Shown here in pieces: positions 1 to 7,908 of a DNA stretch of 64,000 nucleotides. How positions within the stretch are numbered: the stretch's first letter is position 1; each line of letters opens with the position of its first letter. Origin of the DNA: Methanosarcinales archaeon Met12 (lineage in GTDB: Archaea > Halobacteriota > UBA148 > JAJOKI01); NCBI GenBank assembly GCA_002813105.2, contig CP017966.2, positions 186,001 through 250,000 on the forward strand, in the 5' to 3' direction. A program made the position numbers and the translations under genes. Below the pieces are notes generated by a model. That model ran no database searches. It saw only the letters and a list, made by a program, of their open reading frames with translations, and was not told the origin of the DNA.

Positions 1-427
1 CACCAGACCCTACTAACTGCGGAACGATGTAGAATATCATCGATATCAATGTAAATATAACGCACACCATTCTAACCCGTTGCGAGTGCCATCTTGCAAA
101 TCCAAAATCCGCAACGGTGAATTTTGCAAATCTCCGGAGTGGACTGGCAATCCAGAATAACAGCACCACATATCCTCCGAAAAATCCCAATCCGTACGCA
201 AAGCCATCATATCCGTGCAGCCATACTAACCCCACAATGCCCAAAAACGATGCAGCACTCATGTAACTGCCTCCGAGCGAAAGGGCACTCTGTAAGGCGC
301 TTATCCCCCGGTTAGCCACATAGAATTCTGCCGCCGAACTACCAAATCGCCTTGCAAAGATTGCAATGCTCATAGTGATAAGCACCATGAATATCACGAG
401 ACCCAATGCGGTTGGATTTTCTACCAT
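1..427 (-). CDS. Sodium:solute symporter (acetate permease type), N-terminal part
   Basis: The reverse strand encodes about 142 residues of a multi-spanning membrane protein and runs off the window edge, so only the N-terminus is present. Visible are a first hydrophobic helix, the segment EFYVANRGISALQSALS and the Gly/Ser-rich stretch GGSYMSAASFLG, all typical of solute:sodium symporters of the ActP/PutP kind. The ATG overlaps the end of the upstream DUF485-like gene by 7 nt. This pairing of a small DUF485 membrane protein with an SSS symporter is the usual yjcH-actP layout, so a monocarboxylate such as acetate is the best guess for the substrate. That substrate is inferred from context. Confidence 0.8.
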   Translation of the reverse strand, partial: MVENPTALGLVIFMVLITMSIAIFARRFGSSAAEFYVANRGISALQSALSLGGSYMSAASFLGIVGLVWLHGYDGFAYGLGFFGGYVVLLFWIASPLRRFAKFTVADFGFARWHSQRVRMVCVIFTLISMIFYIVPQLVGSG

Positions 428-705
428 GGTGTTTTCTCCTCCATTTCAAGTGCTCTAATTACATATATTATTGATGTGCCCAAGCTGACAAAAAATATTA
501 AGAATATGGCATACAGAAAAGAGATTGTAAACTCTCCGAATATCTTTATTCTCATAAAGTCTGTCGCAAAGTCGTTTAACAGTGGTAGTGCATGATACAC
601 AACCATGAACAGCACTCCAAGCGGCAGGACCATGTTCCATTGACGCAACATCAGTTGAGATATCTCTTCATGCTTTTCCTTACTTGTTTGCATATATCTT
701 TTCAC
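421..705 (-). CDS. DUF485-like small membrane protein
   Basis: A 94-residue protein with two hydrophobic helices, about residues 26-45 and 60-82, and charged ends. Size, topology and position directly upstream of an SSS symporter match the DUF485 (YjcH) proteins that accompany acetate permeases. It is translationally coupled to the symporter (7-nt overlap). The sequence itself has no catalytic motif, and the family assignment rests on topology and neighbourhood. The universal stress gene lies 9 nt upstream, so the three genes are probably one operon. Confidence 0.65.
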   Translation of the reverse strand: MKRYMQTSKEKHEEISQLMLRQWNMVLPLGVLFMVVYHALPLLNDFATDFMRIKIFGEFTISFLYAIFLIFFVSLGTSIIYVIRALEMEEKTPW

Positions 706-714
706 CCACTTATA

Positions 715-1194
715 TCACCTTACAACCAGCACTGGGATATGGGCGGCTTTTATAACCATCTCAGCAACGCTCCCAATTGTTATTCTATTCAACCCAGTTC
801 GCCCTATCGTGCCCATCACTATCAAGTCCACGTTCTCCTGTTCAGCGGTCTCGACGATATGTTTTGGTGCACTTCCACGTTCCGTTATGGTTTTTACTTT
901 AACTCCATTCTTTTCTCCATACCATTTCGCGACTGTAAGCCCCTTTTTACCATGTTCCACTGCTTCAGATACTCCAAATTCTGCCTTTTCCAAAGGCGAT
1001 AGGGCAACCGTATCGTCCACGTATATCGCCATCAACTCTGCCTTCATCAGTTTTGCCAGTGCAACTGCGTGTTTTGTAGCCTCGACGGATGGTGCTGAAC
1101 CGTCTGTAGCCAGTAGGATTTTCTTCATGTCCAAAACCACCTTTTTTACATCAGTTTTAGAGAGCCCTTCTGCTGTTTTGTTTAATGAGTTCAT
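715..1194 (-). CDS. Universal stress protein, UspA family
   Basis: The protein shows the Usp fold: KKILLATDGSAPS at the first strand and the ATP-binding signature G-2x-G-9x-G-S in GTIGRTGLNRITIGS near residues 130-145. It probably binds ATP in the cytoplasm and modulates stress survival or the neighbouring transporter. Two starts are credible. The one given has GGAGG 6 nt upstream and yields 159 residues. An internal ATG at 1128 has AAGGTGG 8 nt upstream and begins right at the family N-terminus, so the first 22 residues may not be translated. Lies upstream of the DUF485-like and symporter genes. Confidence 0.9.
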   Translation of the reverse strand: MNSLNKTAEGLSKTDVKKVVLDMKKILLATDGSAPSVEATKHAVALAKLMKAELMAIYVDDTVALSPLEKAEFGVSEAVEHGKKGLTVAKWYGEKNGVKVKTITERGSAPKHIVETAEQENVDLIVMGTIGRTGLNRITIGSVAEMVIKAAHIPVLVVR

Positions 1195-1286
1195 CGAAAA
1201 CCTCCAAGTATATCATCATTATTCATGATGTCTATGTTTTCAAGGAGTGTATTATTATATATATTTTGTGTTCTGTCGTAAATTCA

Positions 1287-1553
1287 TTACTGAGTGAACA
1301 TCCTAAAATGCGGTTTTCCAAACTCCTTTTCCTGCAAAAACCGCACGGCATCGCCGGCCTTGCGCTCGTCGTCAACGCGTGCATAAATCCGCATTTTAGA
1401 TACGAGCACCTTTTGTCCACAAGGGCATGCCCGCGTCTTCTGGCCTTCTTTGGCATCGAAAATATTTCTATGAAATATTTTCTTAAGAAGATATCCTTTG
1501 GATATCTTCGAAATAAATCGCCTGCAATCGCTGCACCTAATCACCAAATACAT
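1287..1553 (-). CDS. DUF1922 zinc-ribbon protein with a hairpin-encoded insertion
   Basis: About 88 residues. MYLVIRC at the start, CPCGQKV in the middle and the helix VDDERKAGDAVRFLQEKEFG match the small archaeal DUF1922 family (structure known for MTH1184), which carries a rubredoxin-like zinc site; its function is unknown. Family members run from the first cysteines almost directly into the second pair, but here about 18 residues (ISKGYLLKKIFHRNIFD region) intervene. They are encoded by two tandem DNA palindromes. The start chosen is the ATG that gives the family N-terminus; it overlaps the end of polB by 17 nt, so the two genes are coupled. Confidence 0.75.
   Translation of the reverse strand: MYLVIRCSDCRRFISKISKGYLLKKIFHRNIFDAKEGQKTRACPCGQKVLVSKMRIYARVDDERKAGDAVRFLQEKEFGKPHFRMFTQ
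1458..1509. repeat. Two tandem mini-palindromes inside the DUF1922 gene
   Basis: Positions 1458-1482 form an 11-bp perfect stem with loop TAT (GAAAATATTTC and its complement). Positions 1487-1509 form a 10-bp perfect stem with loop TTT (GAAGATATCC and its complement). Only four bases separate them. They keep the reading frame of the gene. The second stem is the same sequence, with one mismatch, as the hairpin at 31418-31440 downstream of tRNA-Tyr. Confidence 0.85.
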
Positions 1554-4044
1554 CAAACGTTGCCTGTTTTGGCCCCCCATTCAACTCGACGTCAGAATGC
1601 CCAAAGTGGTTAAGTATCCGTGATGTAGCGGGGATCAATTGATTATTGATATAATATTCTGCATCAATCCTATCTCTCTTATCATCATCAGTATATAGAT
1701 ATCCATCTTCATATTTTTTGAATATATCGACTGGATATGCTCTATCCCCGATGCTGCCGGATCCCTTGACTACCACGTACGCTACTTTCGTCCCTACCTC
1801 TATCGGTATTTTTGCCCTTTTTGCCGCCCTTACATGCGCCTGTATCGATTCATAGCTGGATATTTTTTTAGTCAAAGTTTTGTATATCACGAGCTTTTCC
1901 AAGGGTACTTTTCCCCTCTTGACCTGCTGCACGATGCTCTGGACCAATCGTACCGCTTTAGCCGGGTCCCTTTCCCCGAGTATCACTTCGACCACCTGGG
2001 CCTGGGTTTCCTTTGCCAGAGCACACCAATCCCCCCTGCGGACTTCCAGTCCCTTAATAACGATCTCGCCATCCGCGGTGAGGCCTGCGTAGCGCTTCTT
2101 CTTCTCGGTGAAGAATATCACTTCATAATAGTTATCGATGTCCAGTTCCAGGGGGAGTTCCCTGGATATGGCATCTGAAAACTCCTTTGCGAGTCTTACA
2201 ATATCTCCATCCTTTTTTATAAACAAACTATCGGTATCTCCGTACAGCACCTCAAGCCCCATTTCCTCGGCCTTCTGAATGGCCTGCTTGATAAAGTGGC
2301 GCCCCCATGCAGTGGTCGCCTCTGCGCATTCCTTACGGTACCAGCGGGCTGCAGACCAGCCAGTATACCCATAAAACGCATTAGTGAGTATCTTGATGGC
2401 TTTTTGGCGGATATCGAGCAATTGATATTCATATGTGTCCCTGTCGTATCTCGCAAGTTCGCGTTTCAATTTATTACGCTTGGCAACCAGGTCCTGAAGA
2501 ATCCGTTTGAAGAAACCGTCTGGCTTTTTCCGAAACTTATATCCAACCTCTGGCGCCTCAAAGAATTCATCGCCATCTGCTATTACAGTATCCGGCGATA
2601 TGTTGAATGATATCATTATCGATGGATACATCGCTGAAAAGTCCAGACATACCACGTTTTCATGTATGCCTTTTTTCGGTTCGAGAACGAAACCGCCAGC
2701 ATATGGCGCACCGACTTCCCTCTTAGAGGGCACCAGTTCTCCTATTTTATATGCCTCATTACTCAAAAACGATTCTACCTGGCGCCCACGTCCCATCTTT
2801 GATACCTCATCCAGCGGTTGCCTGCTCATTCTCGCGAATTCATATTGCAGCGGGAGCATCTTTTCCGCTATTGCGAGCGTACTATTTACATCATCTCTGG
2901 CATATTCGAGAAGGGTCTTGCGCTTTTCAGGGTCTTCCCAGTACTGATGTATCTTTGATGCAGGTAAATTGACGCGCTCGGATTTTTTCATTACGCCCAG
3001 AAAATCCGCAACGTTTTCCAGTGTCTTGACCTTGACACTGCCCAAGTCCCTGTCAACGACACGGTATAAATCGACGTTAAGTCTGCCAGCAATGGAGACT
3101 TTCCCAGGAATGCCAGGCCGAAGCTGTGGGGTACTTCCATCCCTCCCCATCTTGAGCGGAATTTTAGCAAGTTCTGCGCGGTGCAAGAGATACGGCCAAT
3201 CAAAGTTGTCCGAATTGTAACCGCATATCACGTCTGGATTAACATCACGTATAAAATCAATAAACTCTCTGATGATAGATGGTTCGTCCTTGGATGTAAG
3301 CAATTTAACGTCGCCACGATTCGTCGCCACTCCTATAATGATGATTGGATCGCGCTCCTGGCTCGGCATGCCATGGGGGTTTATCATCTCACAATCGAAC
3401 GCCATTATTCGTAGATCTGGGTTTCCCTCTCTCTTTTGCGGCTTAACCTCGCTCGCCTCAAGCGCATACTCTGCATACTCGATGTCGATCGGCTTTCCCT
3501 GCACGACGATGCCATCCATGGGCGCCAGACCATGATCGATGATATACCTCACCGCAAACAGCACATCTGCTTCCCTGACATCCAGACCAAGAGCATCAAC
3601 GGCTTCACGCAGACTTGGCACGTGCTGAGGATGCCCTACGATTATTTTAAAAGCCTCAACCTCTTTCCCAAAATCCCTCCTTTTGACGGTCTCAACTCGT
3701 TTTGGAGATATCGTCTCACCATATCGCATTGCCCTGACCGCCATAATATCGTCGGCACTTCTGTTTTCTGACCTAAATCTGTGGTTGGGAGCAGCCACCG
3801 CATAGAAATACGGCTCAAAGTTTGGGTCAAAAACGACCGCATTTCTCCCCTGCTCGTCCTTGCACCAGAGCCTGATTACAGCTTTACCTCCCTTATCGGA
3901 AATCGAAGATTTTCCGACTTGTTGTAATTCTGAAGGAATTTCAACACCGATTAAATCTGAAGATTTAGACGGAGTTGGCAATCCCTTTGGGATTTCAACA
4001 GTCACATAATCGACGTCGAGCAACCAGCCCCTGAGTTGATTCAT
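1537..4044 (-). CDS. polB: DNA polymerase, family B
   Basis: An 835-residue replicative-type polymerase with proofreading. Exonuclease motifs are Exo I FDCE (D217, E219), Exo II YNSDNFD (D282) and Exo III YARDD (D385). Polymerase motifs are A DFSAMYPS (D468), B KILTNAFYG (about 551-559) and C YGDTDS (D603, D605). The N-terminal strand RGWLLDVDYVTV should continue directly into GGKAVIRLWCKD as in other archaeal PolB proteins, but residues about 17-52 are an in-frame insertion. This insertion consists of two related repeats that both begin VEIP and is encoded by four DNA hairpins. All catalytic residues are intact, so the enzyme should work. The DUF1922 gene overlaps its 3' end. Confidence 0.96.
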   Translation of the reverse strand: MNQLRGWLLDVDYVTVEIPKGLPTPSKSSDLIGVEIPSELQQVGKSSISDKGGKAVIRLWCKDEQGRNAVVFDPNFEPYFYAVAAPNHRFRSENRSADDIMAVRAMRYGETISPKRVETVKRRDFGKEVEAFKIIVGHPQHVPSLREAVDALGLDVREADVLFAVRYIIDHGLAPMDGIVVQGKPIDIEYAEYALEASEVKPQKREGNPDLRIMAFDCEMINPHGMPSQERDPIIIIGVATNRGDVKLLTSKDEPSIIREFIDFIRDVNPDVICGYNSDNFDWPYLLHRAELAKIPLKMGRDGSTPQLRPGIPGKVSIAGRLNVDLYRVVDRDLGSVKVKTLENVADFLGVMKKSERVNLPASKIHQYWEDPEKRKTLLEYARDDVNSTLAIAEKMLPLQYEFARMSRQPLDEVSKMGRGRQVESFLSNEAYKIGELVPSKREVGAPYAGGFVLEPKKGIHENVVCLDFSAMYPSIMISFNISPDTVIADGDEFFEAPEVGYKFRKKPDGFFKRILQDLVAKRNKLKRELARYDRDTYEYQLLDIRQKAIKILTNAFYGYTGWSAARWYRKECAEATTAWGRHFIKQAIQKAEEMGLEVLYGDTDSLFIKKDGDIVRLAKEFSDAISRELPLELDIDNYYEVIFFTEKKKRYAGLTADGEIVIKGLEVRRGDWCALAKETQAQVVEVILGERDPAKAVRLVQSIVQQVKRGKVPLEKLVIYKTLTKKISSYESIQAHVRAAKRAKIPIEVGTKVAYVVVKGSGSIGDRAYPVDIFKKYEDGYLYTDDDKRDRIDAEYYINNQLIPATSRILNHFGHSDVELNGGPKQATFDVFGD
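3897..3999. repeat. Array of four mini-palindromes inside polB
   Basis: Four consecutive short inverted repeats: 3897-3916 (CGGAAATC, loop GAA, GATTTTCCG), 3922-3944 (TTGTAATTC, loop TGAAG), 3947-3972 (12-bp stem with two mismatches around TAAATCT, loop GA) and 3974-3999 (GTTG..AATCCC, loop TTT). The array is two copies of a two-hairpin unit of about 54 nt, which explains the two VEIP repeats in the protein. The third hairpin with its flank is nearly identical to the one at 38816-38842. Confidence 0.85.
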
Positions 4045-4141
4045 CCATAAACGATGGTCCCGAATACCTTAAATACTTGTGGCAAAAACGATACCTGAAA
4101 CCGCCTATTATTTATGTAATATGACTACGCTTTATTAAACG

Positions 4142-6229
4142 ATGAACAGGGAATATCTAAAATATTTTCCAAAGGAATCGCCCTACCCAGACCAAGACAG
4201 GGCGATGGATGATATATATCGGGCGCTGTCAGACCGTCATATCGTTTTGTTCGAGGGTGCGTGCGGTACCGGCAAGACCCTGAGCGCTCTCGTTCCATCA
4301 CTGCACATTGCACAACAAAGCGATAAAACGGTCGTCATTGCCACTAACGTCCATCAACAAATGCTACAATTCATAGACGAGGCAAGGGAGATCAGAGACA
4401 TAGCAGATATCAAAGTCATCGTCCTGAAGGGCAAACTGCATATGTGCCCCGCCGAAAAGAGTTATGAAGAGTGTGACGTGTGCAGGGATAGCACGTATGA
4501 ATTGATCAAATTAGAGCAAAGCGTGAATCGATCCGATGCAGATGATATGCGCATAAGGGCATTGAAAAAGCGATCATGCGGGTACATGCTTCAGACGCTC
4601 AAAGGAGATAATATGGAGTTCCACAGGTGGCTCTTTTCAGGAGTTAGAACCCCCGAAGAAGTTGAAGCGCGGGCATCTGATGATGGAACGTGTGGCTATG
4701 AATTGTTAAAAAGAGAGATGTGCAATGCAGACCTGGTCATCTGCAATTATCATCACCTACTAAACCCGGATATCCTGGCGAAGTTGCTCTCGTGGATGGG
4801 CCGCGGACTGGAGGACATCATAGCGATATTCGACGAAGCACACAACATCGAATCGGCAGCAAGGTTGCATTCATCACTAACACTGACCGAGTACACCATA
4901 GAACAGGCACTGAACGAACTGAGGGATACGGGTGCGCATGAAGATGCTGTCGAAAAACTGCTTCGCACACTGAGAGATGTACTTAGAGAGATATATGAGT
5001 CGAAGTTCGCCTTTGGTGAAAAGGAACGTATCGGCGTCGAATGGCATGATGTTATTATACGGGAGCCGTCGGGCACCGAGGACCTGCTGAGCGTCAACCT
5101 CCACAGCCGCCTTCTTGATATCGACGTATTGGTCGAACAGGCGCATATCCTCGGCATCGAATTTGATACCATATACCGCAATCAATATAAAGAGGGATTA
5201 TCCGGGACAAAGAAGAGTTCTTATCTTATCGCGGTTTCAACGTTTCTCGAGAATTATTTGAGACTGGCAGGAGACCCGGGGTACTATCCACTGATCAATA
5301 TCAGAAGAGACCAAAATGGCGAGATAACCGGCAGAATCGAACTTTTCTCATGTATCCCCAAGAACGTAACCAGATTCCTGTTCAACTCATTTTATTCTGC
5401 GATTCTCATGTCCGCTACCCTGCGACCATTCGACGTGGTAAAAACGACGCTGGGCATCGATAGGGACGTGAGGAAACTCGTATATGGTTCCCCCTTCCCA
5501 AGAACTCGCAGGCATACCATTGCGGTGACCGCCCCTCCCCTATTTGCGAGGAATCGAGAGGACCAGGATGTCATAGATGCCATCACAGGGGTTCTGGAGG
5601 ATGTCATAGAACAATCCAATGGAAATGTTCTGATATTCTTTCCGAATTTTAGCGAGGCGGCACGATATTATGACCTTTTAGTCCCCAATCTGCAGGAGTT
5701 GGGTATCAGCGTGCCCATGTTTTTAGACAGAGTTGGCGTTTCCGCGATGGATGTAATGGAAGAATTCTTGAAGATAGGAAAATCTGGTGGAAAAGCCGTA
5801 ATGCTCTCATATTTATGGGGAACGCTGACCGAAGGAATAGACTATAAAGACGGTCGTGCACGAACTGTCGTAATCGTGGGTGTTGGCTACCCTGCTCTGA
5901 GCGATAGAATTAGGGCGATTCAGTATTCGTATGACTACGAATTCGGCGCTGGAAAGGGGTGGCGTTATGCGATTGAGATTCCTATGGTCAGAAAGGTCAG
6001 ACAGGCAATGGGGAGAGTAATCAGGTCGCCAGAAGATTACGGCGCAAGGGTGTTATTAGATGTGCGATACACGAACGAATCCCAAAAAACGATGGGCAAA
6101 TATTCCGTATATCCGCGTTTTCCGCCAGATGAGAGAGAGGAAATAATAGACGTGACGCCGAAGAAGGTCAAGTATGCGCTGATGAATTTCTTTGACGACA
6201 TCAAACAGAAGTCAGCTCATACTAAATAA
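4142..6229 (+). CDS. XPD/DinG-type superfamily 2 DNA helicase with Fe-S domain
   Basis: A 695-residue helicase. Walker A is GACGTGKT (39-46). Walker B is IFDEAHNIES (about 230-239). The cysteines expected for the Fe-S domain lie between them (C102, C111, C114, C146, C184). The C-terminal motor has GTLTEGIDYKD and the arginine-finger motif QAMGRVIRSPEDYG. The family unwinds DNA 5' to 3' in repair or transcription-linked processes. TATTATTTATG about 26-36 nt upstream of the ATG with no clear ribosome site suggests a leaderless message. It is divergent from polB. XPD and DinG cannot be told apart safely here; archaeal XPD is the likelier. Confidence 0.92.
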   Translation: MNREYLKYFPKESPYPDQDRAMDDIYRALSDRHIVLFEGACGTGKTLSALVPSLHIAQQSDKTVVIATNVHQQMLQFIDEAREIRDIADIKVIVLKGKLHMCPAEKSYEECDVCRDSTYELIKLEQSVNRSDADDMRIRALKKRSCGYMLQTLKGDNMEFHRWLFSGVRTPEEVEARASDDGTCGYELLKREMCNADLVICNYHHLLNPDILAKLLSWMGRGLEDIIAIFDEAHNIESAARLHSSLTLTEYTIEQALNELRDTGAHEDAVEKLLRTLRDVLREIYESKFAFGEKERIGVEWHDVIIREPSGTEDLLSVNLHSRLLDIDVLVEQAHILGIEFDTIYRNQYKEGLSGTKKSSYLIAVSTFLENYLRLAGDPGYYPLINIRRDQNGEITGRIELFSCIPKNVTRFLFNSFYSAILMSATLRPFDVVKTTLGIDRDVRKLVYGSPFPRTRRHTIAVTAPPLFARNREDQDVIDAITGVLEDVIEQSNGNVLIFFPNFSEAARYYDLLVPNLQELGISVPMFLDRVGVSAMDVMEEFLKIGKSGGKAVMLSYLWGTLTEGIDYKDGRARTVVIVGVGYPALSDRIRAIQYSYDYEFGAGKGWRYAIEIPMVRKVRQAMGRVIRSPEDYGARVLLDVRYTNESQKTMGKYSVYPRFPPDEREEIIDVTPKKVKYALMNFFDDIKQKSAHTK

Positions 6230-6267
6230 TCTAAATGATAGATATGTAACATAAAATTTAGATACGC

Positions 6268-6537
6268 CTATAGATACCCCCACTCAAGGTTTACAAAGAA
6301 AGATGCGCAAAGAAGGGGACATTCGGGTGATAAATACATATATTCCCGCAGGGATTCTATCAGCATAGCACCAAAACCTCTTGAAACAGACTTTCCGAGA
6401 CCCATGAGACCAGGGATGTTGAAGTTCACAATAAAATCACACTCGAATCCAACAAGTGGTGTTTTTTGATGAAACACTTTTTCGGAGACAGACTTCCCCA
6501 TATCCAGCTTGATTTCTTCGGAAGAAGACCTCGATAA
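6268..6537 (-). pseudogene. Cas6-like RAMP protein, C-terminal remnant
   Basis: Reading on the minus strand, about 80 residues contain PLVGFECDFIVNF followed by GLGKSVSRGFG. The latter fits the glycine-rich loop (G-hydrophobic-G-x5-R-G-hydrophobic-G) that closes Cas6 and other RAMP proteins. The reading frame upstream runs into the promoter and start of the ferritin-like gene on the other strand and has no Cas6-like N-terminus, so only the 3' part survives. Remnants of cas7 and cas8b lie 0.9-1.2 kb away on the same strand. Identification as Cas6 is inferred from the loop; another RAMP protein is possible. Confidence 0.5.
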
Positions 6538-6544
6538 ACTAAAA

Positions 6545-6560
6545 AAAAGTTTAAATACTT
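6545..6560 (+). promoter_or_regulatory. BRE/TATA promoter of the ferritin-like gene
   Basis: AAAGTTTAAATACTT reads as a purine-rich BRE followed by an archaeal TATA box. A start site about 25 nt downstream would give a short leader of some 20-25 nt that includes the ribosome site TGGAGGATG in front of the ATG. Confidence 0.6.
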
Positions 6561-6601
6561 TCGTGTTCATCGATTTATCAATGATATACATGGAGGATGA
6601 T

Positions 6602-7021
6602 ATGAGCAATAAAATAATAGACGCATTGAACAAAGACCGCGAAGACGAGCTGAGCGCCATCATACAGTATATGAAACATCATTATGAGGGAGAAGGGATG
6701 GAGAGCCCGGAAATACTTGAGATATTCAAAGAAACCGCAATAGATGAGATGAAGCATGCAGAGAAGCTGGGTGAGCGCATCGCGTACTTGGGAGGGACCC
6801 CAACAAAGAAGCCATCCCTTATAATAGAAGGCGGCGACCTGAAGAAGATGATTCAGGACGACCTTGCAAAAGAAAACGGTGCAATCAAACAATACAAAGA
6901 GCATATTAAACTGGCTGCTGAAGAGGGCGATCCTGTGACCAGGCTCATGCTCGAAGAAATCCTATCGGATGAGGAGGGTCACGCGGACACGTGGGAGACC
7001 ACCCTTGAAATAAGAAAATAA
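6602..7021 (+). CDS. Ferritin-like diiron protein
   Basis: About 139 residues forming a four-helix ferritin-like domain. Likely iron ligands are the glutamates and histidines in DELSAIIQYMKHHYEG, DEMKHAEKLGERI and EILSDEEGHADTW (the repeated E-x2-H pattern). Related archaeal proteins are annotated as bacterioferritin-like and handle iron or reactive oxygen. The ATG chosen follows TGGAGGATGAT, and earlier in-frame Met codons lack a ribosome site. It stands alone between CRISPR-Cas remnants on the opposite strand, so it may have been inserted into that locus. Confidence 0.85.
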   Translation: MSNKIIDALNKDREDELSAIIQYMKHHYEGEGMESPEILEIFKETAIDEMKHAEKLGERIAYLGGTPTKKPSLIIEGGDLKKMIQDDLAKENGAIKQYKEHIKLAAEEGDPVTRLMLEEILSDEEGHADTWETTLEIRK

Positions 7022-7298
7022 ACATGTTTGGAATAGACGCACAGCTGGTTAGGCGAAGAAGCTGTGGAGAGTGAATGATTTGAAGTGCGAAGATGGGAAA
7101 AAATACGGATGCAGTGGCAGCCTGTATAGTGTGTTGAATGAGTAGATATATGTAACATGCAATCTACGAAGAAACCCCAATCTGGGAAGGCGATTATATC
7201 CTGTACGGCTTGAGAAGGATATTGAAAAACTGAAGCGAATACTATGTCAACCGTGCCATGAAGCACTCAAGGAGAACTGGTGATGTTATGCTGAGATG
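7022..7298 (+). other. Degenerate stretch without an intact gene
   Basis: No intact reading frame is present. Short frames look like decayed coding sequence: one reads DLKCEDGKKYGCSGSLYSVL and another LEKDIEKLKRILCQPCHEAL ending in a stop. The second has a CxxCH pattern like a zinc or HNH fragment. I do not recognise the parent genes. The stretch lies between the ferritin-like gene and the truncated cas7. Confidence 0.4.
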
Positions 7299-7418
7299 TT
7301 ATGAATGCGCACTGCAAGATAAAGTTGAAGAAGCCGTGCCATTTGCATCCTTTATATCGTACAAAAATACGATTTCCGACCTGTTTTTTATCACTTCACT
7401 CATTTTCTTCGCCTCCAT
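7299..7418 (-). pseudogene. Cas7 (Csh2 type, CRISPR type I-B), N-terminal remnant
   Basis: The frame begins MEAKKMSEVIKNRSEI and continues VFLYDIKDAN. This is the conserved N-terminus of Csh2/Cas7 of type I-B systems (family pattern S-E-V-I-K-N-R-S-E-I-x-F-L-Y-D-x-K-D-A-N followed by PNGDP). After DAN the homology stops and the frame ends 13 codons later. About 90% of the gene is therefore missing. It follows a cas8b-like start after 2 nt, the normal cas8b-cas7 order. Confidence 0.75.
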
Positions 7419-7420
7419 TA

Positions 7421-7489
7421 TTATTTTCCTTCTTTCTCACCTTCTTTCTCAATTACATATTCTCCGATTTCCTTAATCGCCTCAATCAT
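7421..7489 (-). pseudogene. Cas8b/Csh1-like N-terminal remnant
   Basis: A 22-codon frame reads MIEAIKEIGEYVIEKEGEK and then stops. This resembles the beginning of type I-B Cas8b (Csh1) proteins, which open with a similar amphipathic helix. It sits immediately before the cas7 remnant, as cas8b does in intact I-B operons, and its ATG overlaps the stop of a tiny upstream frame (ATGA). The rest of the gene, normally 500 or more codons, is gone. A second, diverged copy of the same start lies at 8316-8402. Confidence 0.6.
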
Positions 7490-7533
7490 CTAATCCACCA
7501 ATCACGATACTGTGCTGTTCTTATATCTGTCAT
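7474..7533. repeat. Junction repeat, copy 1
   Basis: Copy 1 of a roughly 60-nt imperfect direct repeat shared with 8385-8461. It begins with the identical 19-mer CTTAATCGCCTCAATCATC. On the minus strand it carries the end of a tiny frame, AQYRDWWIR plus stop, overlapping the cas8b-like ATG. Both copies keep this peptide reading (AQY-DWW), so it is probably the 3' end of a real gene that once preceded cas8b. Confidence 0.8.
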
Positions 7534-7908
7534 TCATTCTGAAATCTTCAATATGACGTCTGAAAGCTCATCTATTCTGCTGAAAGCCTCTTCTATGATT
7601 TCCATGTCAAGCCGATCGTATTTATGAGCGATTGAATTTCTTATCCCATTAAATTTTTTCAATAACTCACCATCTTTTCTGGGAATTATGCTTTCTTCGA
7701 TCAGCTTTTCAATGTTTATATAATCATCTTCCACGACCAAGCCAGCATCCTTTGTTTTCATGGCTGCTATGTCCATAGCAATCTCAACACATATCTGCAG
7801 GGAATATAATAGTGCGCGCTCTGTGACGCCATCCTCTATGCTGTGGTTTTTGATAAATTCTCTTTCTTTCTCAAATGTCTCAAGCTTTTTGAGATATCTT
7901 TCTCCCAT
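7534..7908 (-). CDS. hepT: HepT-type HEPN toxin
   Basis: A 124-residue all-helical HEPN protein with the RNase/AMPylation-target motif R-x4-H-x-Y in RNSIAHKYDRLD. HepT is the toxin of the MntA-HepT module: free HepT cuts RNA, and MntA silences it by adding AMP to the tyrosine of this motif. The gene overlaps mntA by 29 nt, the usual coupling. Its TGA overlaps the ATG of the tiny peptide in the junction repeat. The module is flanked by two copies of that repeat. Confidence 0.9.
   Translation of the reverse strand: MGERYLKKLETFEKEREFIKNHSIEDGVTERALLYSLQICVEIAMDIAAMKTKDAGLVVEDDYINIEKLIEESIIPRKDGELLKKFNGIRNSIAHKYDRLDMEIIEEAFSRIDELSDVILKISE

Noticed and set aside
592-1002. Plus-strand open frame of 136 codons
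   Set aside because: It is the complement of the symporter partner and universal stress genes, with no coding-like composition and no ribosome site.
6268-6663. Full 131-codon minus-strand frame as an intact gene
   Set aside because: The N-terminal part overlaps the promoter and start of the ferritin-like gene and lacks similarity; only the C-terminal part looks like protein, so it was called a remnant.
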